Part shown: piece by piece, positions 14,747 through 23,604 of the stretch
Position numbering within the stretch: position 1 is the stretch's first letter
Layout of the letters: each line of letters begins with the position of its first letter
NCBI RefSeq assembly: GCF_000333015.1
Contig: NZ_BANT01000048.1
Coordinates: 1-32,397, forward strand
Source of the DNA: Gordonia hirsuta DSM 44140 = NBRC 16056
GTDB taxonomy: Bacteria; Actinomycetota; Actinomycetes; Mycobacteriales; Mycobacteriaceae
Direction: 5' to 3'
Length of the DNA stretch: 32,397 nt
Translations under genes and position numbers: made by a program
Notes under the pieces: model-generated
Seen by the model: only the letters and a program-made list of their open reading frames with translations
Told to the model about the DNA's origin: nothing
The model's database searches: none

Positions 14747-16039
14747 GTGAACGTGCGTGCTGGAATCATCGTCACCGGAACCGAGGTCCTCAGCGGCCAA
14801 ATCGCCGATCAGAACGGTCCGTGGGTTGCGGAGCGACTACTCGAGCTCGGCGTGAACGTCGCACATGTGACGATCTGCGGTGACCGGCCCGACGATATGT
14901 TGGCTCAACTCGAGTTCGTCGCCGGGCAGGGCGTAGACCTGATCGTGACCACCGGCGGACTCGGCCCGACCGCCGACGACCTGACCGTGGCGATCGTCGC
15001 CGAATACTGCGACCGCCCACTGCAGCCGGATGCCGACCTGGCCGGCACGATCACCGACATCATCCGCGGATGGGGCCGGTATCCTTCCGATGAGGACCTG
15101 CCCGATTCGATCCAGGCAGCGATCGCCAAACAGGCGCTGGTTCCCGACGGCGCCGACCCGATTTCCCCGACCGGCACCGCCCCCGGTGTAGCGGTGCCGG
15201 CGACCGGCACACTGCCGACCGTACTGATCCTTCCCGGGCCACCCCGCGAGCTGCAGGCGATGTGGCCAGACGCGCTGAACAAGCCTGCGGTCGCCGAGAT
15301 CCTCGAGCGCGGTGACGACGTCGTCCACGAGACCATTCGGGCCTTCGGGCTTCCCGAACCGGACCTGGCTCAGACATTGCGGCAGGCCGCGCAGGACCTA
15401 CCCGGCTACGACCTCCTCGAAATCACCACCTGCATGCGCGGCGGTGAGCTCGAAATCGACACCAGGCTGCCCCGCAGCGCCGTCCGCCACTATGCAGCAT
15501 TGAAATCCCTTCTTCTTCAAGAACACTCGGACCGGATCTATTCACCCGACGGCGCCACCGTGGACGAGCTGGTAGCCGATTCCCTTGCCGGCCGTACCAT
15601 CGCGACCGCGGAATCATGCACGGGCGGCATGATCGCCGCTCGCCTGACAGACCGGCCCGGATCGTCGGCGTACACGCTCGGTGGCATCGTCTCCTACGCC
15701 AACGAAGTCAAGACGGGTGTCCTCGGCGTCCCCACTGAACTCATCGATGAACTCGGCGCGGTCAGCGAACCCGTCGCAGCGGCGATGGCCGACGGCGCTC
15801 GCACGGTCACGGGCGCAGACGTGGCCGTCTCCACCAGCGGCATCGCCGGTCCCGGCGGCGGCGTCCCGGGCAAGCCGGTCGGCACCGTCTGCTTCGGTGT
15901 GGCCATCGCGGGGCGACCCACCGCGACCGTCACCCGCCGTTTCCCCGGCGACCGTGCTCTGGTGCGCACGCTGGCCACCAATTACGCATTGCATCTGGTG
16001 CGTGAATCCCTGACCGCCGACGACTCGGCCGACGGGTAA
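14747..16039 (+). CDS. cinA: CinA family protein (competence/damage-inducible protein A)
   Basis: 430 residues, the usual CinA length. Residues 1-170 are the MoaB/MogA-like domain: VNVRAGIIVTGTEVLSGQIA, then DLIVTTGGLGPTADDLT. A middle part follows, with VLILPGPPRELQAMW. The last 160 residues are the CinA C-terminal (nicotinamide-nucleotide amidase-like) domain: GRTIATAESCTGGMIAARLT, and then VSTSGIAGPGGGVPGKPVGT. Known relatives are NMN deamidases and ADP-ribose pyrophosphatases active in NAD salvage; in actinobacteria the role is less settled. GTG 14747 matches the family N-terminus; starts further upstream would add non-homologous residues. The ribosome site is weak, so a leaderless transcript is possible. 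In M. tuberculosis cinA also lies near katG-furA (from memory). Confidence 0.92.
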   Translation: MNVRAGIIVTGTEVLSGQIADQNGPWVAERLLELGVNVAHVTICGDRPDDMLAQLEFVAGQGVDLIVTTGGLGPTADDLTVAIVAEYCDRPLQPDADLAGTITDIIRGWGRYPSDEDLPDSIQAAIAKQALVPDGADPISPTGTAPGVAVPATGTLPTVLILPGPPRELQAMWPDALNKPAVAEILERGDDVVHETIRAFGLPEPDLAQTLRQAAQDLPGYDLLEITTCMRGGELEIDTRLPRSAVRHYAALKSLLLQEHSDRIYSPDGATVDELVADSLAGRTIATAESCTGGMIAARLTDRPGSSAYTLGGIVSYANEVKTGVLGVPTELIDELGAVSEPVAAAMADGARTVTGADVAVSTSGIAGPGGGVPGKPVGTVCFGVAIAGRPTATVTRRFPGDRALVRTLATNYALHLVRESLTADDSADG

Positions 16040-16076
16040 CACCGTTCGCGTCGCGGCCCCGCAGGCCACGGACCCG

Positions 16077-16760
16077 TCAGGCCGAAGCCTGCAGCCCGAA
16101 CTCGCAGGCGGCGACGCCGAAGCCGAAGAGCAGTTCGATCAACGGTGTCAGGTCGTCCTCCACCGACGCCGGCGGACCGGCCAGGTGCCCGCCGACCGGT
16201 AGCAGGAACACACCGATGTCGCTGAGCGTGGAACCCTCCCAGATCTGCGGCCCCCAGGGGCTATCCGGCGACACCGTCGTCGAGAGCACGTGGACCATCA
16301 CGACGTTCGGCTCGGCCGGACAGTAGTCGAAAGTGTTGCCGTCGAACGCCGCAGCCCACCAGATGACCCCGTTGATCGGCGAGATCCCCAGCGGGCCACC
16401 GTTTCCCAGCGACGTAGCGCAAATCGGACGGTCGAACAGCAGAAATCCGGTCTCACTCAGCGCGACCAGATCCGCACCACCGAGCGAGTCGGGTGCGGCT
16501 GCACGCAGTTCCGATGCGGCTGCTCGTGGCACCCACACCGCCGTCCGGTCGGCCACCGCGCATTCGACTCCTTCGAGAATCACGCGCAGTACCCGAGACC
16601 CCTCTGGATTCCCCGCGGTGGAATTCACCGTCGTCGACTTCGCCGCCGTGGATCGGTCTCCCCATCCGAGAGCCCGGCGGTATCCGGCGAGCAGTTCATC
16701 CCTGATCTGCCCGGCATGTTCTGGTCCCCATTGCTGATGTCGTCCCCCGCTATCGCTCAT
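16077..16760 (-). CDS. Hypothetical protein
   Basis: About 227 residues from ATG 16760; frames from further upstream overlap the region before the next plus-strand gene and look non-coding. I recognise no family. It begins polar (SDSGGRHQQWGPEHAGQIRD), continues with a mixed domain containing RVILEGVECAVADRTAVWVP, and ends with a hydrophobic LTPLIELLFGFGVAACEFGL. There is no signal peptide and no clear membrane span. Codon bias and the lack of a better frame support a real gene. It is convergent with cinA (37 bp apart) and divergent from the peroxidase-related gene. It is probably a cytosolic protein. Confidence 0.6.
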   Translation of the reverse strand: MSDSGGRHQQWGPEHAGQIRDELLAGYRRALGWGDRSTAAKSTTVNSTAGNPEGSRVLRVILEGVECAVADRTAVWVPRAAASELRAAAPDSLGGADLVALSETGFLLFDRPICATSLGNGGPLGISPINGVIWWAAAFDGNTFDYCPAEPNVVMVHVLSTTVSPDSPWGPQIWEGSTLSDIGVFLLPVGGHLAGPPASVEDDLTPLIELLFGFGVAACEFGLQASA

Positions 16761-16978
16761 GCACTGACCGTAGAAGCGGCTCCCCCACCCGGCAATCGGT
16801 TCATCCACAGCCGCCGAACCCCCGACACCGGCTGTGGACAACGACGTGCACTCGGGACCTCGATCCGGTCCCATCGCCGACCTCGCCGACTAGCATTCGC
16901 ATCGAGTCCGCCTCCGTCCCAGCGCCCTGCAGCCGGCTGCTGGGCGATCACCTTCCTCCACCGATTGAAAGGACGATC

Positions 16979-17542
16979 ATGTCCGACCGGATCACCGCCC
17001 TGGATCTACCCGCCGCCGAGCTCAGCGAACAGACGACCCGCTATTTCGAGGTCTGCCGTGAGAAGCTCGGCATGGTGCCCAATGTTCTGCAGGCGTACAC
17101 CTTCGACGAGGCCAAGCTGACCGCGTTCACCGGCATGTACAACGACCTCATGCTCGGTGAATCGGGACTGTCCAAGCTCGAGCGCGAGATGATCGCCGTC
17201 GTCGTCTCCTCGATCAACAAGTGCTACTACTGCCTCACGGCCCACGGTGCCGCCGTGCGGCAACTCTCCGGAGATCCGGAGTTGGGCGAGCTGCTGGTGA
17301 TGAACTTCCGCGCGGCCACACTGTCCGAGCGCCAGCGCGCGATGCTCGAGTTCGCGGAGAAACTCACCGAGAGCCCGGCGAAGATGGACGAGGCCGACCG
17401 GCAGGCACTCCGGGAGGCGGGCTTCTCCGACCGCGACATCTGGGACATCGCCTCCACCGCAGCGTTCTACAACATGACCAACCGGGTCGCCAGCGCTATC
17501 GACATGCGGCCGAACCCGGAGTACTCGAGCCAGTACCGCTGA
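16979..17542 (+). CDS. Peroxidase-related enzyme of the AhpD/carboxymuconolactone decarboxylase family
   Basis: 187 residues with the all-helical AhpD-like fold. SKLEREMIAVVVSSINKCYY and then CLTAHGAAV hold the redox motif C-Y-Y-C-x-x-x-H (about residues 81-88), which matches the C-x-x-C-x-x-x-H of AhpD. A preceding segment, REKLGMVPNVLQAYTFDEAK, is typical of the uncharacterised peroxidase-related subgroup. Such enzymes may reduce hydroperoxides through a disulfide relay; the exact donor is unknown. The ATG follows GAAAGGA by 6 bases. It is alone, with no operon partner, but its role fits the FurA/KatG oxidative stress genes 6 kb downstream. Confidence 0.85.
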   Translation: MSDRITALDLPAAELSEQTTRYFEVCREKLGMVPNVLQAYTFDEAKLTAFTGMYNDLMLGESGLSKLEREMIAVVVSSINKCYYCLTAHGAAVRQLSGDPELGELLVMNFRAATLSERQRAMLEFAEKLTESPAKMDEADRQALREAGFSDRDIWDIASTAAFYNMTNRVASAIDMRPNPEYSSQYR

Positions 17543-17636
17543 GACGGTCGTCGCCCCGCGGACGAAGCCGCGACGCTCAGTGGCCGCCGTGCCAGAATCG
17601 AAGACGAACCGATACCGCGAACCCGAGGTAACCATC

Positions 17637-18269
17637 ATGTCCCACACGACGCGGCTGGCAGCGGGCATCGCTGTCTGCACCACTGCCCTGTTGCTGACGT
17701 CCTGCACCAGCGACGACGACTCCGGCACCCCACCGACGCTGGGCGCCTCGGCCCTCAGCCAGACCGCGCAGGCCGGTCCGTCGAGCGCCGGCCGCCCGTC
17801 GACCGACGAGTTCGACTTGGCACAGCATCGTCCGGGCGTGTCGTGGGAGCAAGCGGTCGCCACCGCCCGTTCCGGCTTCGACGGTCGCCTGTCACAACTG
17901 GAGCTGGACCGCGATGACGGCCGCCTGGTGTATTCGGTCGAACTGGTCTCCGCCACCGAAGAGCACGATGCCAAGATCGACGCCGAATCCGGCGAGGTGA
18001 TCAAACGCAAGACCGAGCCCCTGGATGCAGCCGACCGTGCCGGGGCACAGGCCGAAGCCTTCGACCTCGACGGTTTGGTCGACCCCGAGCGAGCGATGGC
18101 CGCAGCCCTGGCGCAGGCTCCGGGCCGGGTCACCGAATGGACCCTGGAACGCGAATCGCATGGTGGCACGCCGACCATCGAATACGAGATCGATGTGGTC
18201 GGTGCCGACGGGACGACCACCGAAGTGCGCGTCGATGCGACCACCGGCGCCGCCAGCATCGCACGCTGA
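17637..18269 (+). CDS. PepSY-domain lipoprotein
   Basis: 210 residues. The N-terminus is a lipoprotein signal: SHTTRLAAGIAVCTTALLLT followed by S-C, with the modified cysteine near residue 22. Two PepSY-like repeats follow. The first has GVSWEQAVATARSGFDGRLS and ends KIDAESGEVI; the second has DPERAMAAALAQAPGRVTEW and ends RVDATTGAASI. Both end in the D-A-x-x-G turn of PepSY domains. It should be anchored on the outer face of the cell membrane. PepSY domains often inhibit or hold proteases; no target is evident here. ATG 17637 is chosen because the signal peptide starts there; the frame is open from 17580. Confidence 0.83.
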   Translation: MSHTTRLAAGIAVCTTALLLTSCTSDDDSGTPPTLGASALSQTAQAGPSSAGRPSTDEFDLAQHRPGVSWEQAVATARSGFDGRLSQLELDRDDGRLVYSVELVSATEEHDAKIDAESGEVIKRKTEPLDAADRAGAQAEAFDLDGLVDPERAMAAALAQAPGRVTEWTLERESHGGTPTIEYEIDVVGADGTTTEVRVDATTGAASIAR

Positions 18270-18396
18270 GCGGCACATCGCAGCGGCGACACTTCGGGGC
18301 GGTGCGGGGCTAGCCAAGACCGGCGCCACCGCCTACATTGGGATGAAATTCATGTTTTGTTCCAAGTTGCGAACAGCCCGATGAGGAGCACCGCCG

Positions 18397-19611
18397 ATGT
18401 CTCAGCCCATTCCACGTCGTCACCCCGACTCCCCACGCCCGGCTCCCGCCGGTGTCGCCCTCATCGGCCGGCTGCTCGGTGTCCGCGGCCCCGACGCCGC
18501 TCGCCTCCGTCGCTTCGGCGAGCTGCTGCTGGTCGGAGATCCGTTGATGGACGACTTCGTCACGTGGATGTACACCGAGGGCGGCCGGGGTGTGCGGCCG
18601 CTGTTCGAGCAGGCCCTGGCCCACGGAGTCGACACCATCGACGACGCCCCGGCCCCGCTGCGCACACTGTTCGGCGAACTGGAGGCGACGCCCGACTGGG
18701 TGGATCCGGCACAGTTGACCACCGCCGCAGCGGTGATGCGTTCGGGCGGGGCCGACGGGCTGTACGTGGCACGCGATGTGGCGCTGCTGGGCGGATACCA
18801 GTTCGCCGGCTTCAATCAGACCCTGCTGCGCACCGGAGCTCTGGAGAAGGGCTCCAACCGGCGCTTCGCCGAGACCTCGCAGTGGGCGATGGATGTGATC
18901 GAGCCCGGCGGCCTGGAGTTGTACGGTGCCGGCTACCGGTCGACGATCCGCGTCCGGTTCATCCACTCGATCGTGCGGCGACATGTGGCCGCCATGGACG
19001 ATTGGGACAGCGCCGAGTGGGGTCTGCCCATCAACCAGACCGATATGGCCGCCACCCTGGTGGGCGCGCTAGTCGCCCCGAGTGTCGGCGGGCTGGGAAT
19101 CGGGCTGATCAACCGGCCGTCCGAGTATGCCGCGATCGCTCATCTCACCAAATACGTCGGCTGGCTGATCGGAGTGGACGACGATCTGCTGCCCGAGGAC
19201 TTCCGCGACACGATCCGGCTGCTGCTGCACACGTCGGCGGCCCTGGCCAACCCCGACGAGACGAGCAAGCGGCTGGCCAGACCGATGATCGACGATCCGA
19301 TGCAGTGGCAGTACTGCAATATGAGCGACCTGCGCCGCCGGATCGCCCGTTCCCAGCATCTGTCGATCAGTACCGGCTTCCTCGGCCGCAAGGCGATGGC
19401 GACCCTGGGCCTGCCCACCAACACGATCCCCTGGTATCCCCCGCTGGCACTGCCACGGAATCTGGTCAAGTCCGGGATCGGCATGCTGCCTGCCGGCCGC
19501 ACGTGGATGGCCGACCGCGGCAACCGGCAAGCACACGAATTCCTGCGCACCATGACCGCCACCCCGGCCACCATCGGAGCCACGACCGCCGCCGCCGAAC
19601 ACGCCGCCTGA
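18397..19611 (+). CDS. MpaB/latex-clearing-protein family protein (DUF2236)
   Basis: 404 residues. The conserved DUF2236 core is visible: GGYQFAGFNQTLLRTGALEK, then ELYGAGYRSTIRVRFIHSIV followed by RRHV, where the R-x-R-x-x-H and following histidine would bind heme in Lcp-type proteins. The length fits Lcp (about 400 residues), but I see no clear secretion signal, whereas rubber oxygenases are exported. A cytosolic heme oxygenase of the MpaB type is thus more likely than a true rubber-cleaving Lcp. GAGGAG lies 8 bases before ATG 18397, and an AT-richer stretch at 18335-18370 probably holds its promoter. It is monocistronic. Confidence 0.78.
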   Translation: MSQPIPRRHPDSPRPAPAGVALIGRLLGVRGPDAARLRRFGELLLVGDPLMDDFVTWMYTEGGRGVRPLFEQALAHGVDTIDDAPAPLRTLFGELEATPDWVDPAQLTTAAAVMRSGGADGLYVARDVALLGGYQFAGFNQTLLRTGALEKGSNRRFAETSQWAMDVIEPGGLELYGAGYRSTIRVRFIHSIVRRHVAAMDDWDSAEWGLPINQTDMAATLVGALVAPSVGGLGIGLINRPSEYAAIAHLTKYVGWLIGVDDDLLPEDFRDTIRLLLHTSAALANPDETSKRLARPMIDDPMQWQYCNMSDLRRRIARSQHLSISTGFLGRKAMATLGLPTNTIPWYPPLALPRNLVKSGIGMLPAGRTWMADRGNRQAHEFLRTMTATPATIGATTAAAEHAA

Positions 19612-19687
19612 TCACCTCCGGGACGCCCCGCCAGACGCAGCCCCCAGCATTCGGCTCACCACCGTCGTGCTGTGACACGATGAGCGC

Positions 19688-20404
19688 ATGTGTTTCAATG
19701 CGACCGCGAGTTTCGTCGGAGCCGGCGTCATCACGGCGGCCGGCGTCGCCACCTTGACCCTGGTCCGTGATCTGCGGCAAGCGCCGTTCGCGGCCTTGCC
19801 GTTGCTGTTCGGCATCCACCAGGCACTCGAGGGCTGGACCTGGCTGGAGTTGAACGACTCCGTCGATGCCATGCTGCGCGGGCCCGGGGTCCACCTGTGG
19901 GTGATGTTCGCCTGGGCGATTCTGCCGGTCTACGTCCCCTGGGCAGTCTGGTTGATGGAACCGGATGCACGGCGACGCCGATGGCTCGGCTGGACCACCG
20001 CGATCGGCGCGGTCCTGGCCGTCTACATGCTGTCGCTGGCGGTACGGCCCGAAATCAGCGTCCAGGTGATCGACCACAACCTGGCCTACTCGCTCGGGAT
20101 CCCGTTCAGCGGCGTGTGGCTGGAGATCCCCTACGTGTGGGCGACGTGTTTCGGTCCGATGTTCAGTTCCTACCGCTGGGTCATCGCCATGGGGGTGGGC
20201 AATCTGATCGCGATGTCCATCGCCGCCGCGATCAAGATGGCCGACTACGCATCGATCTGGTGCACGCTGGCAGCATTCCTGAGCCTGATCATTTTCGGCC
20301 ACTTCCTGACCCAGTACACCGGACATCGGTCCGCACGGCCTCTCGGCGGCGGATCGACGCCGCCGCGCAGCAGAGCAGCCGGGGCGGCGCAGCCGGTCGA
20401 GTAG
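19688..20404 (+). CDS. Integral membrane protein, DUF6629-like
   Basis: 238 residues with about seven membrane segments. The N-terminus MCFNATASFVGAGVITAAGV, followed by LPLLFGIHQALEGWTWLEL, matches a family of small actinobacterial membrane proteins (MCFSATASF..., DUF6629) of unknown function. The cysteine at position 2 and the F-G-x-x-Q/H-x-x-E-G box are its marks. The last 30 residues are polar and cytosolic or periplasmic. It lies 76 bp after the DUF2236 gene on the same strand, so they may be cotranscribed. Confidence 0.72.
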   Translation: MCFNATASFVGAGVITAAGVATLTLVRDLRQAPFAALPLLFGIHQALEGWTWLELNDSVDAMLRGPGVHLWVMFAWAILPVYVPWAVWLMEPDARRRRWLGWTTAIGAVLAVYMLSLAVRPEISVQVIDHNLAYSLGIPFSGVWLEIPYVWATCFGPMFSSYRWVIAMGVGNLIAMSIAAAIKMADYASIWCTLAAFLSLIIFGHFLTQYTGHRSARPLGGGSTPPRSRAAGAAQPVE

Positions 20405-20444
20405 CCGTCCCCCTGCGGGAGGACGCCGGCGAACCGAACTCGGC

Positions 20445-22442
20445 TCAGCGGGTACGGATCTGAGCGTCGGCTATCGCCTTGCCGATCTCGGCCAGACTCT
20501 GCGGATCGGTGTTCGCGGCGACGCCGAAGGCGATGGAGCGAGGGGTGGTGTCGGCGATCAGCAGGACGAAGTCGTCTGCGGTGATGTCACCGCGTTTGAC
20601 CGGTATGCGTCCTTCGAAGAAGTGCACGCGCACACTCTTGCTGTCGGTGGCCCCACCCCGATCCTCGGTGACCTGGGCCGGCGACGAATCGGTGCCCACA
20701 TAGCCGGGCATCTGGTTGAGGCACTCGAGCCATTTGCGCCCTAGTTGCTCGATGTCGCCGGTGAAGTTCGACGGTAAGGTCGCCACGCCCAGCTGCGCCT
20801 GCCAGTTCTGTCCGGGCGGGCGGCTGACCGCGATCGCATCGGAGTCGACCACGAACGGCATCCGCGATCCGGCGTCGGCGCGCCAGCCGGTCGGCACCGC
20901 TTCGGCCGGGATGCGCATGGCATCAGCGTCCAGGCTCGTCGAGGACGTCCGGATCAGCGGTGCGCCCTGGACGCAGTTCACCGGAATCCCCGCCACCACC
21001 TGCACGCTCGGAGCTGCCGACGAGGCCGACGGCGCACTGGACGGGCCGCTGGAGGCCGTCGCCGACGTCGCGGTGTCATCGCTGTCGTCTCCATCCCGGC
21101 TAGGCAGGAAGGCGATCAGCGCTCCCACCACGGCGATCACTGCGACCAGAACCCCCGCGATCACCCAGACGAGCTTCGTGTTGCCTCTGGGTTCACCGGA
21201 AGGCTGGTTCGGATCACCGGGTCCGAGCGGCGGCTGACCCGGACCGTACGGACCGAAGCCGCCGGCGCTGTAGACCTGTTGAGGGTGCGGCGCCGGGCCG
21301 TACCCGGGATGGCCGGTCGGAGCCTGACCATAGGACGCCTGGTCGTAACCGGTCGGCCCGTGAGACGTCGGCCCGTAGCCGGTCGGCGGTGCCCCATAGC
21401 CGGTCGGCGGCTGGCCGCCGGCCTGTGCCGGAGGTGAAGAGTACTCCGTCGGCTGTCCGTGTCCCGGAGCTCCGGCCGCTGTCGGATCGGCGTCCGGCCC
21501 GCCGGCATTCGATGCCGCCGGACCCGGCGCTCCCGGTCCCTGGCCGGCGGAAAGGTTGGGAAGATAAGGATTCGCCGTCATCTCCAGCGGCGACGCAGCA
21601 CCGCTCCCCTCGGTCGCACCCGCTGAAGCCGCGCTCGCACCGGAGATCACCGTCGTCTCCCCCGGCGCAGGCGTCTCCCCCGGAGCGAACGGCAACGTCG
21701 CATCATCGCCGGGAGACGGTGTCGCAGCGGCAACCGTCGCCTGCCCCGGTGTGAGGGCGGCGGTCAGTGCCGCGGCCATCGCTCCACAGGACTCGTAGCG
21801 TTCAGGGGCCGGACGGCGCACTCGGCCCAGCACCTCGTCGACGGCGGCGGGAAGCTCTGGACGCACGGTCGTTACGCGTTGCCCGATGGCTTGACCACCG
21901 GTCAGCAGGAAGGTGGCCAGATCGCCCAGACCGGCCTGATCACCGCGGGCATCCGTCGCCGCTGCCGGCGGCAATCCGAAGCCGCCCACGCGATACTGCG
22001 GGGCGCCGGGCTTCTCCGGTACGACGACATCGGCTGCGCTCACCGCGCCACGCAGCAGACCGCGCGAATGCGCTTGGTCCAGCGCCCCGGCCACAGCGGT
22101 GATCGCCGCAGCGACCTGTCCCGGCGCCAGTGGACCCGTCCGCTGAACCAGCGAGGCCAGCGTCGTGCCGGCCGCGTACTCACTGGCCAGCCACAACCGC
22201 CCGCCGTCCTGCCCGTGCCCGCGCACCTTGAGTACGGCCGGATCGGTCAGGGTGGCCGCCTGCGCGGCGGCCGTGGCGAAGGCCTGCCGGTATGCCGGAT
22301 CGGCGCTCAGCGCCTCGGGCACCACGAGTAGGACGTCTTCACCACCGGACGGGGGTCGCACCAGGTAAGTGTCACCGGCGGCGCCGGTTCGCAGGGAACC
22401 GACGATGTACAGACCCGCGAACTGCTGACCAGCGTGAAGCAT
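20445..22442 (-). CDS. Membrane-anchored pseudokinase-like protein
   Basis: 665 residues. Residues 1-235 follow the Ser/Thr kinase fold: a glycine-rich start (GSLRTGAAGDTYLV), then ALDQAHSRGLLRGAVSAADV where kinases have A-H-x-x-G-x-x-H-R-D-x-x-P-x-N. Key catalytic residues are missing: H-R-D is L-R-G, D-F-G is G-F-G, and no V-A-x-K lysine is seen (LLVVPEAL instead). A low-complexity linker (236-424) is rich in Pro, Gly and Tyr with P-T-G-Y-G repeats. One membrane span (about 425-446) and an external domain of 218 residues follow, with two cysteines (near 490 and 574). It resembles PknB-type sensors without kinase activity; it may scaffold or sense at the cell surface. It is convergent with the DUF6629 gene. 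Confidence 0.8.
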   Translation of the reverse strand: MLHAGQQFAGLYIVGSLRTGAAGDTYLVRPPSGGEDVLLVVPEALSADPAYRQAFATAAAQAATLTDPAVLKVRGHGQDGGRLWLASEYAAGTTLASLVQRTGPLAPGQVAAAITAVAGALDQAHSRGLLRGAVSAADVVVPEKPGAPQYRVGGFGLPPAAATDARGDQAGLGDLATFLLTGGQAIGQRVTTVRPELPAAVDEVLGRVRRPAPERYESCGAMAAALTAALTPGQATVAAATPSPGDDATLPFAPGETPAPGETTVISGASAASAGATEGSGAASPLEMTANPYLPNLSAGQGPGAPGPAASNAGGPDADPTAAGAPGHGQPTEYSSPPAQAGGQPPTGYGAPPTGYGPTSHGPTGYDQASYGQAPTGHPGYGPAPHPQQVYSAGGFGPYGPGQPPLGPGDPNQPSGEPRGNTKLVWVIAGVLVAVIAVVGALIAFLPSRDGDDSDDTATSATASSGPSSAPSASSAAPSVQVVAGIPVNCVQGAPLIRTSSTSLDADAMRIPAEAVPTGWRADAGSRMPFVVDSDAIAVSRPPGQNWQAQLGVATLPSNFTGDIEQLGRKWLECLNQMPGYVGTDSSPAQVTEDRGGATDSKSVRVHFFEGRIPVKRGDITADDFVLLIADTTPRSIAFGVAANTDPQSLAEIGKAIADAQIRTR

Positions 22443-22568
22443 GGGTCAACTCTACGGCACACCTGCGACGTCGCCCGGGGGCGCCCAAACCGGTCCGCGC
22501 CAGGCCCGCCGCGCCTAGGCTCTACTGCCAGTACCTGATTTCGTGGCGGGGGTTGAGTGAAGGGCGCC

Positions 22569-23597
22569 ATGCAGACCATCAACACCGTTCTCGGACCGAT
22601 CGATGCCGCCGGCCTGGGGACGGTTCTCGCGCATGAGCACGTGTTCATCCTGAACGAGGACTACCGGCTGAACTTTCTGCCGGACTGGGATGAGGAGGGC
22701 GAGATCGCCCGGGCCGTCACCCGGCTGCGCGAGCTGAAAGAGCTCGGCGTCGACTCACTCCTGGACGTGTCCGTGGCCGGTCTGGGCCGCAATGTCGAAC
22801 GCGTGCGCCGGGTCGCCGAACAGACAGATCTGAACATCCTTGCCACCACCGGCTACTTCACCTACAACGACCTGCCGCTGCAATTGCACTACACCGGTCC
22901 GGGCCTGGGCTTCGACGTCCCCGAGCCGATGGTGGCCAGCTTTGTTCGCGACCTGACCGTGGGTATCGGGAACACCGGTATCAAGGCCGCCGCACTGATG
23001 TGCGCGATCGAGGCCGAGGGCCTGACGCCCGGAGTCGAACGAATCATGCGGTCTGTCGGCAGGGCCGGCGTCGAGACCGGTGCCCCGATCATCGTGCACA
23101 CAAATCCGCATACCCAGTCCGGGCGGGTGGCACAGCGGGTGCTCGCCGAGGAGGGCGTCGACCTGCGGCGGGTCATGCTCGCGCACTGCGGAGATACCGG
23201 CGACCTGGACTACCTGCGTGCTCTGGCCGACGCGGGATCCGTGCTGGGGATGGACCGGTTCGGGGTCGATGTCCTCCTTCCTCACGAGGTGCGGGTCGCC
23301 ACCGTCCGCGCGCTGGCCGAGGAGGGCTACGCCGATCGGATGATCCTGTCCCAGAGCGCTTACAGCTACAGCGACTGGTTCGACGAGGCCGCCAAAGCGC
23401 AGTTCGCGCCCGACTGGAACTACCGCTGCGTCGTGGAGAAGGTGGTGCCGCAGCTGCTCGCCGAGGGAATCGATCGTTCCCTCATCGACACGATGCTCGT
23501 GCAGGTCCCCCGCCGGCTGCTCACCCGGACCCTCGGGGCCGAGCAGGCGACCCCATTATCCGACAATTCTGGACTTGATCCAGAAAAGGAGGCATAA
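22569..23597 (+). CDS. Phosphotriesterase-family amidohydrolase
   Basis: 342 residues, the family length. The metal ligands of the TIM barrel are in place: TVLAHEHVFI near the start (H-x-H), a GIKAA segment for the bridging lysine, PIIVHTNPHTQSG, LAHCGDTGDLDYL and GMDRFGVD for the later histidines and aspartate. Family members hydrolyse phosphotriesters or, more often in actinobacteria, lactones. ATG 22569 is chosen, with GAAGG upstream; GTG 22557 is in frame. The gene end overlaps the FurA-type operator, and the stop codon lies 7 bases before the furA start, so it directly abuts the regulator. Whether they share a transcript is open. Confidence 0.85.
   Translation: MQTINTVLGPIDAAGLGTVLAHEHVFILNEDYRLNFLPDWDEEGEIARAVTRLRELKELGVDSLLDVSVAGLGRNVERVRRVAEQTDLNILATTGYFTYNDLPLQLHYTGPGLGFDVPEPMVASFVRDLTVGIGNTGIKAAALMCAIEAEGLTPGVERIMRSVGRAGVETGAPIIVHTNPHTQSGRVAQRVLAEEGVDLRRVMLAHCGDTGDLDYLRALADAGSVLGMDRFGVDVLLPHEVRVATVRALAEEGYADRMILSQSAYSYSDWFDEAAKAQFAPDWNYRCVVEKVVPQLLAEGIDRSLIDTMLVQVPRRLLTRTLGAEQATPLSDNSGLDPEKEA
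23567..23585. promoter_or_regulatory. FurA-type operator before furA
   Basis: TTCTGGA (23567-23573) and TCCAGAA (23579-23585) form a perfect 7-bp inverted repeat around CTTGA, some 20 bases before ATG 23605, in a locally AT-rich stretch. Mycobacterial furA genes carry a very similar box and are autorepressed through it. Here it lies inside the last codons of the phosphotriesterase gene. Confidence 0.75.
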
Positions 23598-23604
23598 TGG
23601 ACGC

